Of a stretch of 36,275 nt of DNA, positions 1-10,679 are shown one piece after another. Location: contig BFEA01000910.1 in the NCBI GenBank assembly GCA_003427395.1, positions 127,628 through 163,902 of the forward strand, in the 5' to 3' direction. The first letter of the stretch is position 1. Every line of letters begins with the position of its first letter. The notes beneath the pieces are model-generated. The model did not search any database. It was not told where the DNA came from and saw only the letters and a program-made list of their open reading frames with translations. The DNA is from Chara braunii. Taxonomy: Eukaryota > Streptophyta > Charophyceae > Charales > Characeae. The position numbers and the translations under genes are program-made.

Positions 1-886
1 AGGCTATGGCGCAGTACTGAGGGCTCTCCCTCCTGTCCAAAGGACAACCTCAAGCAGCTATGTCGCTGCCCTTTTGTCCCCAGGTCAACTCCCTGAAGCT
101 ATGCCGCTGCCTACTCAACCGCCATGCCTGACTCTGTCCCGAGCTTCCTTGATGCGGCACTACCCCCACTAGGGCCTTCCAAATGCAGCGCCTAACAAGG
201 TGACGAAGATGGTGTCTACCATAGCCAAGTAAGTACCCCGCCACTCTCCTCCTTGGTCCCCTTCTCCCTCCTCCTACCGATAGAGCTCCACCATAGCCAA
301 GGTGGAAGCTCCCGGCTTCTTCCTCCCAGCAGCGCTGTAGCACCCAACGCCACTCTAGCCAGCGCTCCAGCAGCGTGTCGCCAAACTTGCACACTGAAGA
401 ATGAGGTCGAGCTCTTGCCTCGGCCTCTTGATATAGCGGCCTGCTTGCCTCCTGGGCGGTGACTTTCAGGCCGCTCGGCCTCCCAAGCGATCGGTACCTC
501 CTCCCTTTCAGAGGGAAACATCATTGCAGATTCTGATATTGCCCGTACAGGCTCTAGACTCAGACTGGATGGACCGGTACCGGCCTAGACCTAGCCTACC
601 GCTACTTGGCCTCTAAAAATGCCAACTTTGTCTTCTTCTGCTCGGCCTCGAGTACCCGACACATCTACTGCTACTGGGTGCGGTACCGGCCTACCTGCTA
701 CTTGAGTGTTTTTCCGCTGCTCTAAGCACCGCGGGCCCCTGGCTCCGCTACTTGAGTGTTTTCCCTGCTGCAACCCTCAATGGCACGGCCACAGGTAAGT
801 ACCTGCCCTACGGGCCTGCCAAACAAGCAAGTACCCTTGCGGGTCACACACACACTCATGCCGACAAGCACTCAGACAGGCACGCT
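1..886 (-). repeat. LTR fragment of the Gypsy-1 family, reversed and cut by the window edge
   Basis: Read on the minus strand, this stretch follows the same order of landmarks as the two LTRs at 12955 and 21384: the GTGTGTGTGACC and CTGTCTGAGTG block, TACTTACCTGTGGCCGTG, AACACTCAAGTAG, GGCCGAGCAGAAGAAGAC, GGCAATATCAGA, the TTTCCCTC block, TGTGCAAGTTTGGCGACAC, then TTGGCTATGG. It is clearly more diverged from those LTRs than they are from each other. It has an extra duplicated AACACTCAAGTAG segment and private insertions. The TG terminus is missing: LTR homology stops near 882, next to the tRNA-like sequence. The other end runs off the window, so solo LTR and LTR of a full element cannot be told apart. 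Short open frames inside it are not genes. Confidence 0.85.
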
Positions 887-959
887 GGCGGAAGAGGGAT
901 TCGAACCCCCGACATGCGAATTATGATTCCGCTGTTCTAACCTACTAAACTATTCTGCC
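886..959 (-). tRNA. tRNA-like sequence, anticodon CAU (Met type), possibly organelle-derived or a relic
   Basis: The minus strand folds by eye into a full cloverleaf of 73 nt plus discriminator A. Acceptor GGCAGAA pairs with TTCCGCC with one A:C mismatch at pair 4. The D-stem is GTTT/GAAC with a GG-containing loop. Anticodon stem GCGGA/TTCGC holds loop ATCATAA, so the anticodon is CAU. The variable loop has five bases. T-stem GGGGG/CCCTC holds loop TTCGAAT. CCA is not encoded. The CAU anticodon indicates Met (or a lysidine-modified Ile). The sequence differs from nuclear plant initiator tRNA-Met, so an organellar or bacterial-type origin is inferred. The acceptor mismatch and the abutting LTR fragment suggest a transferred relic rather than a working gene. 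Confidence 0.6.
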
Positions 960-1276
960 TTGAACCACTTGACATTTCCCCTGGTGGGGTTTGTTTTTCA
1001 ACGCTACACTCGCCAGAGAGAGCTTGTGAAAGTAAGTAGACAATGGATCAGTGAGCAACTGTAATCGCCATCATCTTGGTCTGAGGGGCGATTACGTATG
1101 GCACTCACTCTTTCTTTTCTTTTCTTTTCTTCGAGCCTGAATCGGACTAAGATAGAGTCCACAGGCACGCAAGTCCACAGGCACGCACACATACAAACTT
1201 AGAAAACACAGTAGAATGCGGGAATCTTGGCAAGGCATCCATTCCATTGGCAAAACTTCAGAAATCAACAGTGTTC
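960..1276. other. No gene seen; short pyrimidine tract
   Basis: I see no supported coding or RNA feature here. The stretch holds a CTTTT-rich pyrimidine tract near 1108-1131 and a short repeat of AAGTCCACAGGCACGCA near 1155-1187. Confidence 0.4.
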
Positions 1277-1560
1277 TTAGTCTGTGTTATGGCGGGTCAT
1301 TACAACTGTTAGTCTTGAGTCAGAATCACAGTATGACAAAAGATGCTTGAGTCACTATCTATCAGTCCAACCATCACCAAGTCCAAATAATTCATACACA
1401 TCCAAGAAATCATTGACTTCCGGTCCTCTGAAACATCAAATTTTTTCATCGGTCTACGTTGCTCTTGCAATATCCGAACCTTCTTTCATGGTATCAACTC
1501 TCTCAACCAACTCTCGTATGATGCCCACCAAGGTCTCTTCATGGGTCCCTGCAGAAGAGT
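1277..1560 (-). pseudogene. gag: Decayed gag-like capsid fragment of an LTR retrotransposon
   Basis: One minus-strand frame reads through four in-frame stop sites. It starts with a coiled-coil-like stretch (TLVGIIRELVERVDTMKEG), continues with FRGPEVNDFLDVYELFG, then GWTD, and ends with LKHLLSYCDSDSRLTVV. The order F-x-G-x-x-V-x-x-F-L-x-x-Y-E, then W-x-D, then L-x-x-L-x-x-Y-C-D is the pattern of capsid regions in Ty3/gypsy gag proteins. The stops are TAG, TGA and an adjacent TAG-TGA pair. The plus-strand open frame at 1284-1754 is the shadow of this region. It may be the downstream end of the decayed minus-strand unit that includes the modules at 2.3-3.6 kb, but the link is not proven. Similarity was judged by eye. 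Confidence 0.4.
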
Positions 1561-1737
1561 TATGCCTTCCTTATCCATACATCTTGACCATCAATTTTCT
1601 TAATATCCCTTTTATCTCGCTTCTTGTCACTTCCGACCTCTCCCTTCTTGCTTTTAGACTCACACTTTTCTTGCAAGAGATAAAGACTCATTTTATTCCT
1701 CCCTCGTTTGTTCTACCCTTTGAGAACTCTGTAGGTT

Positions 1738-2300
1738 TTAAGTGTAGACAATAACAGTCTGATTAGAGATTAAAAACAAGACAACTCTTCTTAATCTCCC
1801 AATATAATTATCAATCAGTTTTTCCTCACTGTCTCTACTTAGTCTTGTATTATATCCCTTCACAGTATCTCGGATCATAAAGTACCTTGTTAGATTTATG
1901 ATCTCAAAATCAAATTGCATCGTTTACTAACCAATGCTAACCCTTTTGGCAAGAGAGACTCGTCCTCTAGACACGTGATAGGACACTCTTTCAACAGTCT
2001 CCACTCTCACCACTTTTAACAGGTAACCGATCTCAGTGTGATCTGTAACAACTCTTCATCCAGAGTCTCTCATTCGATCAAAAAAGTGTTGTAAGAACTC
2101 AAACTCATCCAGAGTAGAGAGATTTTTATCTGAGATCTGATGGGTACCTTCTGTCTTGACTGTCATTCCTTCTATTATAATCTCAAAGGTCAATTGCTCA
2201 AGTGGACCATGCATTATTACTCACCCTCTGAATATCATGGACAACATCAAGAGAGATAGATCTCGAGGTGGATGTAATCAGAAATATCAAATTTATGCTC
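1738..2300 (-). pseudogene. Decayed minus-strand coding remnant between the gag-like fragment and the modules
   Basis: Two partly open minus-strand stretches are visible. The one at 1738-1920 includes FDFEIINLTRYF and DSEEKLIDNYIGRLRR. The one near 2050-2160 includes STLDEFEFLQHFFDRMRD. Charge pattern and lack of low-complexity sequence suggest former coding DNA. The first stretch faintly resembles the FIELDEYDVRIYNM part of the neighbouring modules, so it may be a further, more decayed copy. No family is recognised, and the region could equally be random AT-rich sequence. Confidence 0.25.
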
Positions 2301-2349
2301 AAAACTATTCAGAAGTAAGGACGTTTACCCTCACAATGAAATCATTCTC

Positions 2350-2640
2350 TCCTGCTTTGCCTACCATGACAATGGTTTCTAGTAAAGGCATCCAATCTCT
2401 TCTGTCTTCAAAGCCATCAATAATTGAGAAGCTAGGGAGTCTCTCAAATTGTGTCACTCCTGCTCCCAGTTTAACCTTTCTGTGTAACATTTCAAACCAC
2501 CTTTTTGTTCTTGTAAGACTAATGTGAGCGCCTCTCAGATATTCCAAATAATTAGCCTCCTTCTTTAGACATGTTGGAGGTTGATTCTCACATCCTGAGT
2601 ACCCATATTAAGGAATTTAACCACTAGAATGTGAAATATT
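2350..2640 (-). pseudogene. Decayed protein module, copy 3 of a tandem series
   Basis: The minus strand reads FHILVVKFLNMGTQDVRINL and, about 200 bp downstream, RLPSFSIIDGFEDRRDWMPL. Both blocks align in order and spacing with the neighbouring modules: the first to FYILTF.FIEFDTYDVRRY (3465-3530), the second to RLPTPPLLDISLSKNDWSVV (3240-3310). A frameshift and stops separate the blocks, so the copy is not translatable as it stands. The function is unknown and I recognise no family. Confidence 0.45.
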
Positions 2641-2754
2641 GTATGATATTTTCTACAAATCTCATGCCTTAGAATAAAGAAAGGGTTATCAGACTCAGTC
2701 ACTTTGTCCAGCCTGCCTCTCATAATCGATATTCCTACTATTGATCGTGTTTTT

Positions 2755-3080
2755 GAGTTTTCTTCACCTTCCATACAAAATCCACCACAACTGACCAATT
2801 ATTTCTTGGAAGATGAAGTCATTCTAAAGGAGGAGAAGGTATCACAAAAGAAGGTTTTACACGAGTACTGCAAATAAAACTTTTATTTTCCTGTTCAAAT
2901 ATTTTTCTTTCTTCTTACACAATGTTGACTGCTCGTTTCCAACATCTACCATGTTCACACCCTTAAAATCCATGTTGTAGATTCTGACATCATACTCATC
3001 GAGCTCAATGAATTGGCAGGTAAGGACATATAGACTATCGTGTTCCCATCCTGTCCTTTTTAATGTTTCATACCTCATAA
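2755..3080 (-). pseudogene. Decayed protein module, copy 2 of a tandem series
   Basis: The minus strand reads LYVLTCQFIELDEYDVRIYN (about 2970-3030) followed, about 190 bp on, by LHLPRNNWSVVVDFVWKVKK (about 2755-2815). Both blocks match copy 1 closely: FIELDEYDVR against FIEFDTYDVR, and NNWSVVVDFVWKV against NDWSVVVDFALKV. A frame change lies between them. The preceding stretch SLNSLGKKKIFNYKIMRYE also parallels SLNAQSKKEVFLYEVVKYE of copy 1, so the repeated unit is at least about 110 residues. No known domain is recognised. Confidence 0.5.
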
Positions 3081-3229
3081 TTTTATAATTAAATATTTTT
3101 TTCTTCCCTAAAGAGTTAAGGGAACTCAATAACTTTTATATTCTCTCTTCGCTTAACCTTCCATGTCATCTTCCTAACTTAAACTACAGTCTCTCTTTGT
3201 CGGTAAATAATGCAAATTCATCAATGTCT

Positions 3230-3706
3230 CTGATCTCTTCTCACTTTCAGAGCAAAATCGACTACAACAGACCAATCGTTCTTTGACAAACTGATATCAA
3301 GTAAAGGTGGAGTTGGAAGTCTCCCAAAAACAACAAACTGAGTGGATCACATAAAATATTTATTTCCCCTTTTAAGTCTTCCCTTCTCTTTCAACACAAC
3401 TTCCTCAACAAATTTTCAACATCTCTCATAAGTGGCATTAACATTTATCTCTTTAGGAACATAACGCCTCACGTCATATGTATCAAACTCGATGAACTAG
3501 AATGTGAGGATATAGAATCGCTCTTGTTCCCGCCAACTTTTGACCATCTCATACTTGACAACCTCATATAGGAACACTTCTTTCTTACTCTGAGCATTTA
3601 GTGATTGCAAAAGACACTTAACCTTCTCCTTATTCAGACCCGAATCTCTTCCAAATTTTGATCTCCGTTGTCTGATTTCTTCGGCTGAAATTTTTTTTAT
3701 TCTCAT
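3230..3706 (-). pseudogene. Decayed protein module, copy 1 of a tandem series
   Basis: The minus strand has an open stretch (3497-3706) ending WREQERFYILTF, then a TAG, then FIEFDTYDVRRYVPKEINVN in the same frame. Copy 2 has CAG (Gln) at the position of the TAG, so a C-to-T change probably made the stop. About 200 bp downstream the strand reads RLPTPPLLDISLSKNDWSVV followed by VDFALKVRRD. This is the best-preserved of the three adjacent copies. It lies between the PBS-like motif at 4411 and copies 2 and 3. No function is assigned. Confidence 0.5.
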
Positions 3707-3709
3707 GAC

Positions 3710-4410
3710 AATTCATTCAGTTTTCTCATTTCAGTATCATGTTGATGATTGACAACCAATTGCTTCCGTTACAATAACCGTATGAGATTACAATAATAAG
3801 AATTGTCTCATAAGTCACTGACATTAAACCCAATTCCAATTTATTCTTTTGTCCGATTAGTTCTACCTTCTCGTCATAGATAAATTGAATGGCAATTTTT
3901 CACAACCAATTAAAGGTCTCACCATCATTGCAACCCCCCTTCTTTACGTAAGGACGGATATCTCCCTCCAAAAAACTGAGTCAACACTACATAGACGGTT
4001 GAACTACAGAATGATAGACCCAATGATAGGGAAGTATCTCCCTAGAAGTGAATTTAGAAAGCTCGTTCAATGCATCTTAGACCAACATTCTTGATGAAGG
4101 AATCTCTCTGTTTCTGGTATGCTCTCTTCTTTCTCGGTTTCTCAAGGATGTTAAAGTTCGTAAGACGTACTTTTGATCAAACCTGATCCTCCCCATCAAC
4201 TAGTGTCAATCCCCTTCTCTAGTCCAGAGTAGTACCTCACACATGAAGAGATTAAACGTAGTTAGCAACCATGATCTCCAAAAGAATCAGGATTCAATGA
4301 AGATAGTAAAGTCAATCTAAAGGGTAGACATTGTCAACAATTCTCATGCCCTAATCAAAGCTCAAAGTCAATGATGACCCAGACTCGTTCCGGCACGAAA
4401 ATTTTTCATG
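3710..4410 (-). other. Decayed AT-rich sequence upstream of the modules; possible further relic copy
   Basis: No intact frame exists. On the minus strand near 4140-4200 the reading RIRFDQKYVLRTLTSLRNRE faintly recalls the FIEFDTYDVRRYVP block of the modules, which could be another relic copy. Nothing else is supportable here. Confidence 0.2.
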
Positions 4411-4428
4411 TCCCCGACAACAGCACCA
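4411..4428 (-). promoter_or_regulatory. Primer-binding-site-like motif of the plant Athila/Tat type
   Basis: The minus strand reads TGGTGCTGTTGTCGGGGA. This matches the TGGCGCCGTTGCCGGGGA primer-binding site known from plant Athila/Tat gypsy elements at 15 of 18 positions, and all three differences are C-to-T. In a minus-strand element the 5' LTR would lie just to the right (from 4429) and the internal region to the left, which is where the decayed modules and gag-like fragment lie. I found no matching 3' LTR, so this may mark a heavily decayed element or be a chance match. Confidence 0.4.
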
Positions 4429-5045
4429 TTTTTATCGCATTTTTTCTAGTCAGGCCACTTCTGGCAACCAGAAAGTCAACAAGTTGTCACACTAGATTTG
4501 TAGGCTTTTGCAATAAATAAATAAATTAAATAAAGCAAATCCCTTCCTGTTGTGTGCGTCCGGCTTCGAGTGAGACCCTTCAATTACGGTCTTAACCGCT
4601 CCCCGATTTTAGGAATCTTTTATTATGATTCAAAACAACAACGATCATGCAAATAATAATCATGTCATGCATGTATCCAGCTTGTCTATTTAGGAATTTT
4701 GAGAACTATGAAAAGATCAACAGAGAGCATAATCTCAAGCAATGTCAATGCAAAAGAATCAGGATTGACTGACTCAAGGCAAAGACAAGATAAATGAGGG
4801 AAGGTGATAGGGAAAAAACATGGCCAACACTTGTCAAGAGTGCTCACTCATCCCTCTCAAGTCTCATCCTCAATGTCTCATTTGACTGTGTGTTTCGTGT
4901 GCCTTGAGCCACGTCTACGTACTTCTTGAAATTGTGGCCTAGAAACATAGGGTCACATGTAGCCTGCAAGTTCTGAATATGTCCATCCGAGGCCAAAGAT
5001 ACGGAAGTCAAGCATGACACAAAACTCCTCCCACTTAGTAGGAAG
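4429..5045. other. No gene seen; could be a relic LTR if the motif at 4411 is a true PBS
   Basis: The stretch has short AT runs (AATAAATAAATAAATTAAATAAA near 4511-4534) and no supported open frame. If the adjacent motif is a real primer-binding site, this would be the position of the 5' LTR of a minus-strand element, but no second copy is recognisable in the window. Confidence 0.25.
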
Positions 5046-5549
5046 TTATGACTTGGAGAAGATCCCTCGTCTAAGATGCCTAAACTCTGAAGGTTCGGTC
5101 AATGCCTCATAGTCAATCTCTGCAAAGGAGATATACCTTTTGGCCAGATCCACCACATCTCCCCAATAAGAGTCATCTGTAAGGAGAAAATAAACTGGAG
5201 ACCTAGGGTAATCTGTGTAAAGTTTCGGTCTAAAGCTACGAATCAGCTTTGTGTCACTCTCATCAAGTTCCCGCACTTTCCCCTCAAGATATTTGGTTGT
5301 TGAGATCTGGACTGAATCAAAATGATCATGAGTTTCCTTGCCCTTCTTCACATAAATCCTCAGGTCATGAATGACACCTCCAACAAACTTGTGAGGGTAA
5401 CGAAGATTGACATATCTTCTTGTCTGAAGTCGACTGCATTGACATACTGATACTAAAAAGCATCCTTGAGAACAATCAGGTTGAGGTTGGTCAAGACTGA
5501 CCCACTTACCGGGAGTGACTGAACTATACTCATGTGCTGATATAGACAC
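5046..5549 (-). CDS. Unrecognised 167-codon open frame, distant relative of the tandem modules
   Basis: This minus-strand frame is open for 167 codons and is the longest intact frame in the first 8 kb. From about residue 44 it reads RRYVNLRYPHKFVGGVIHDL, then RIYVKKGKE, and about 60 residues later SPVYFLLTDDSYWGDVVDLA. Order and spacing parallel the modules at 2.3-3.6 kb: HDLRIYVKKG against YDVRRYVPKE, and DSYWGDVVDLA against KNDWSVVVDFA. The C-terminal third is acidic and aromatic and ends RHLRRGIFSKS. No signal peptide or membrane segment is evident. The first 40 residues are Ser/Gln/Cys-rich and may not belong to the true protein, so this could be an exon. I do not recognise the family. 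Confidence 0.35.
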   Translation of the reverse strand: MSISAHEYSSVTPGKWVSLDQPQPDCSQGCFLVSVCQCSRLQTRRYVNLRYPHKFVGGVIHDLRIYVKKGKETHDHFDSVQISTTKYLEGKVRELDESDTKLIRSFRPKLYTDYPRSPVYFLLTDDSYWGDVVDLAKRYISFAEIDYEALTEPSEFRHLRRGIFSKS

Positions 5550-5649
5550 TGGGACTCACCTGACTGATGATGGTCTTTGACAAAGGAGTAAAGATTAGTA
5601 CTGATTACTAACCGCCCTGATAAAAGGTCCACCAACTGACTGCCCTTGC

Positions 5650-6544
5650 TAAAAATTTTCTGGTTGTTGATGTTCAGGCAGATAACTAAATGTGATCGAG
5701 TGATAATAAGTTATGATTGAAGGTCTTTGGTGATAATTCGGATGTTTGATAACTACCAAACACTTCAACATTGACTACGAACCATTGTTAACTGAATGTT
5801 GAAGTGAGATCTGATTTGTAGAATGACACCTGTCGTCAGATCCACTGATAAGATCTCTTAAGGGAGGGTTGCTTTCATATAAGTTTGGCCCTGGCCTGCT
5901 CAACAAATTCCAGTGAGGAGCCTGTGCCATACAGTTTGCCATTACTGTCATGAAAATATAAAATGTATAAAGTATTTCTTTTTTCCAATTTTCAGAACCG
6001 TGTGTTCCCCTAGGTTCTGCTTGTAGAGTTTCATGTTTCGTTCGACTCTCATTTTTCATCCTTCATATTTACTTTTGTCGACTTCGCATCCCATCACCAA
6101 GATCTCTGCATCCCTCATGATCTCTTTCCTTATTCCCAAGCCCCTCTCTCACATCATGATGGGATATAGGAACGAAAGATAACTAATGACTTGATAAACT
6201 ACTTGGACTTGATATGTGCACCCTCTCTCACATCATGGATGAAGAATTATCAAATATTGTTTGTTCGCAATTAGTGCGAGAGACAAGCACATTGACTGCC
6301 CTCCATAGCCTAGCAAGGATCCTATTTAGCCATAAATTTCAATATGCACAAGGTTTCTATTCCATGATCAGAGAGAGGAGTCGTTAAATACAGCAACTAT
6401 CTACGTATAACCGTGATAATTATTGGTAAAGCGCCTTGCTTAAAGTGGTAGAAAACTCGACTAGGATATTAATCAGATGTTGCTTTGTGCTTCTCCAACT
6501 GTGCTTTCCGACTGGACGAGGAGTTGGGTCCTGCCACAAGAAGG

Positions 6545-6549
<5 letters not shown>
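5650..6549. other. No gene seen
   Basis: Unique-looking AT-rich DNA without a supported open frame or RNA. A short phrase CCCTCTCTCACATCATG occurs twice, near 6142 and 6222. Confidence 0.4.

Positions 6550-6614
<65 letters not shown>
6550..6614. repeat. (AT)n microsatellite
   Basis: About 32 uninterrupted AT units. The frames reading through it as alternating Tyr-Ile are artefacts. It is followed after 17 bases by a GT array. Confidence 0.98.
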
Positions 6615-6616
<2 letters not shown>

Positions 6617-6631
6617 TCACAAATAGATATA

Positions 6632-6649
6632 TGTGTGTATGTGTGTGTG

Positions 6650-6682
<33 letters not shown>

Positions 6683-6685
6683 ATG
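6632..6685. repeat. (GT)n microsatellite, imperfect
   Basis: GT units interrupted by GTAT and GTTT. Together with the preceding AT array it forms a compound microsatellite. Confidence 0.95.
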
Positions 6686-6729
6686 TAAAACATGTACTGC
6701 ATATTATTAGCTTTGCCTATGTTTAGCAC

Positions 6730-8356
6730 TTGGATAACTGTCGCTTAGATATGACACATAAAAAAACAGCCTTTTATTACGTGGTGTGTCGAATGTGGTA
6801 ATTGGTACTTCCTTCCTACTATTGCACTAGATGCTTTCAACAGTCAACATTTGTCGGACAAAGCAGCAGACTGATACAGACAACGCTTTTAGGTGGAGGG
6901 ATATTTACAATATCCCCTCCTTGTTGCGTCCATTTTACACTGAGCAGTACTTGTAGCACTCTCGATCATCCGGTACAGCCATGGAAGATTGTCAATCTCA
7001 GATGTGGCTCATACTCAGAGTCAGGTTATGTCTGAACCCGTCTTGATTTAAGGAGTTAGCGAGATTAACACTAGTAAGAACCCTCAGTTCATTCCAATAG
7101 AAAGTTAGGTCAATCTGGTTTTCGTGCCGTTAATCGTGACAGATAGGATTTGGAGAGCAAATTTGGCTTGATGTGTTGAGCTTGAGCTCAGAAACTCGAG
7201 TCCCTCACATGTCACAAAACCCAATCACTACCCCGTCGTCCTCTGCTCATCATGACTGTCCGTTAGACACATAGGGGTTATTTTGTAATTTCCTTGTTTC
7301 ATGAGGGCAATTTTGGCATGTCATCAAAAAATAAGTTCATATCGATCCTAAGCTATAAGAATATTCGTAAAATCTGACACTGTTGGTCATTTTCATTACT
7401 TTCTCATATATAGAGTACTTCAACGTCCTGTCTCATGCTAGCAATACCACGTTTATTAGCAAGTTGTCGTTTTGCCATGATCAGAGTGGAGGATAATGAA
7501 GGTCACGGAGGCATGTAGACGATGCCAACTGAATGCTTGTCCTTAAAGTGATCATGTAAACAACTCGTTTGTCTCACCACAGAAAGATAGAGCGCACAAC
7601 AACAGATGGAGTGAGCAACACCAACCTTGAAGGTTGTATCTACCTCTCTCAACCATCATTCACGACTTTCCTTAGGATCGTGCATTCACTTCTCCCTAGC
7701 AGACTATGATATCCTTGTACTGTTCATCTGCCAACATCACCCTGTAGTATATGGATGAAGTGTCTGAAGACAAAGTAAGTAATTTCAAGTGGAAACACAT
7801 CTGTTCTCAATTAGAGCGGACTGCAACAAACCTCCCTTTCTCGTTCCATCATTTTGATACGAATAGCATATATCAACACCGACAACAAGCAGAAGTACCC
7901 CTTTGTCTCACCGTCTCACTCTCCTCTCTCCAACACTACGTGCTAGCCGAATGTTAGAGTCTTATCCAAACAAAGGGGTTAGGGGTGTTATCAATAATTT
8001 GCCAGTACATCTCCCACTGGATTCATACTTGAATACCAAGCTTCAGATGCTTGCAAGACCGCCTCACGTCACCGACATAACTGCCTCTCTCTATCCGTGC
8101 CTTTCATATTCAACAAGCCAACTTCGTCAAGATAGCATTGACGTCACCCACGCGCACAAGTTCTCAGTGGTCTCATACCCTCCTTCACCCTGCAAGCTGA
8201 TCTCCCCCTCTATATACCTTGCTGCCCGAACTTGTAAGCGTTATTATTGTAAATCTCGTCAGAAGCCAGTATCCATCTTATGGGTCCCTCGGTTCGATCT
8301 CCACATGCTAAGCCTATTTGAAAACTGCTGACGTGAACAATTGGAGCTACGAGTGT

Positions 8357-8358
<2 letters not shown>
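6730..8358. other. No supported gene
   Basis: Several short open frames exist on the plus strand (7751-7957; 7903-8331, 142 codons). Their compositions are Ser/Leu/Pro-rich without any recognisable motif, and they overlap in different frames. I see no RNA gene, terminal repeat or retroelement motif here. Confidence 0.35.

Positions 8359-8431
<73 letters not shown>
8359..8431. repeat. (CT)n microsatellite
   Basis: About 36 uninterrupted CT units. Confidence 0.98.
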
Positions 8432-8433
<2 letters not shown>

Positions 8434-8668
8434 GCATCGCTAACGATCTGTCGTAACTCGCCTATTGACGATTGCATGTTCTCTCTCACCATGCATAGTT
8501 GCGTTACTATTCCCAATGCCAGAGCTAGAGGACAACCGAGTTCTTAGTATGCCTCGGTATGATAGTAAATGCATACGCTGTCTCATCTTTACTTGTCTTT
8601 TCTGACCGAGCAAACTCGTTTAGCAGATGGCAATTATCACACACTAAGGGCAGTTGAAGTCAACAAAA

Positions 8669-9425
8669 CTAGGATCGTACTTGTCGTCGTTTAACCCTCT
8701 TAAGTAACTGCCACACAGTTTGACTTCCTTCTCTCTTCTGTATGATTAGTACCTTGCTTTTTTCATTTCCACTCCCCATAGACCGTTGCCACATCGCAGC
8801 CTCAGCCTTGGCGAAGTCGTGAACTGGCCTCCTGACCGTCCTCCACTGATTCAACAGGCGGGTGGTCCCTCCGCCACTGGACCAACCCGTGCCAGGATTG
8901 AGTCTCTGCGTCCCTCTCTTTACTTTCTGCTTCTAAGTCCTGGTCCAAATTCCTCTGTTCCCGCTCTGTAGTCCCTGTTGAAGACTCAGTCTCTTGATAG
9001 GCAATTGTGACTTCAATACGCGCGGTAACGTGGTCACGTCTTAGTCTTCTTTCTGCCCTATTTTTGGCCTCGGTGATTGTTGCCTGCAACTTTTGGTCTT
9101 GCCTCATTTCCGACTCTCTACCACCCTCGACGTTGATTTTGAGCTCTGCATCTTCCCCGTCGAAATTTAGAATTGTCGTGATCCAGGGACCTTTTCCAGA
9201 TACTAGCTCCAATCGAGTCAAGAGCCTCCAACCCTTCCAGTCCCTTTCTGCACACCATAACCACACACTTTTGAGATACCCAGAGCTTGGTACCTTACGC
9301 ATGCACACACAGATAGCTTGCCACTTGAACACCTCACTGCTCCTTTCTTTTATCTGAAATTGCCAGCGTAACTGCAGTGAAGCTTCTAGTGTGCACCTAC
9401 TGGCCAATAGCGAGTAATGCAGCAA
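8669..9425 (-). CDS. Hypothetical charged protein or exon, function unknown
   Basis: The minus strand has a 207-codon frame (8802-9425) followed in another frame by a 61-codon Lys/Arg-rich stretch (8669-8854). The middle of the first frame is strongly charged and heptad-like (QKLQATITEAKNRAERRLRR, then Glu/Arg/Gln-rich sequence to the end), so a coiled coil is plausible. There is no signal peptide, membrane segment or recognisable domain. An AG acceptor-like TTTCAG precedes IKERSSEV, so the true gene could be spliced. Length alone does not exclude a chance frame in this GC-moderate DNA. It has no recognisable partner nearby. Confidence 0.3.
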
Positions 9426-9429
9426 CTTC

Positions 9430-10673
<1,244 letters not shown>

Positions 10674-10679
10674 TGAGTT

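Noticed and set aside
1284-1754. 156-codon plus-strand open frame
   Set aside because: It is the reverse strand of a gag-like frame, Ser/Pro/Leu-rich and without motifs.
6436-6729. Open frames coding Tyr-Ile or Val-Cys runs
   Set aside because: They are translations of the AT and GT microsatellites.
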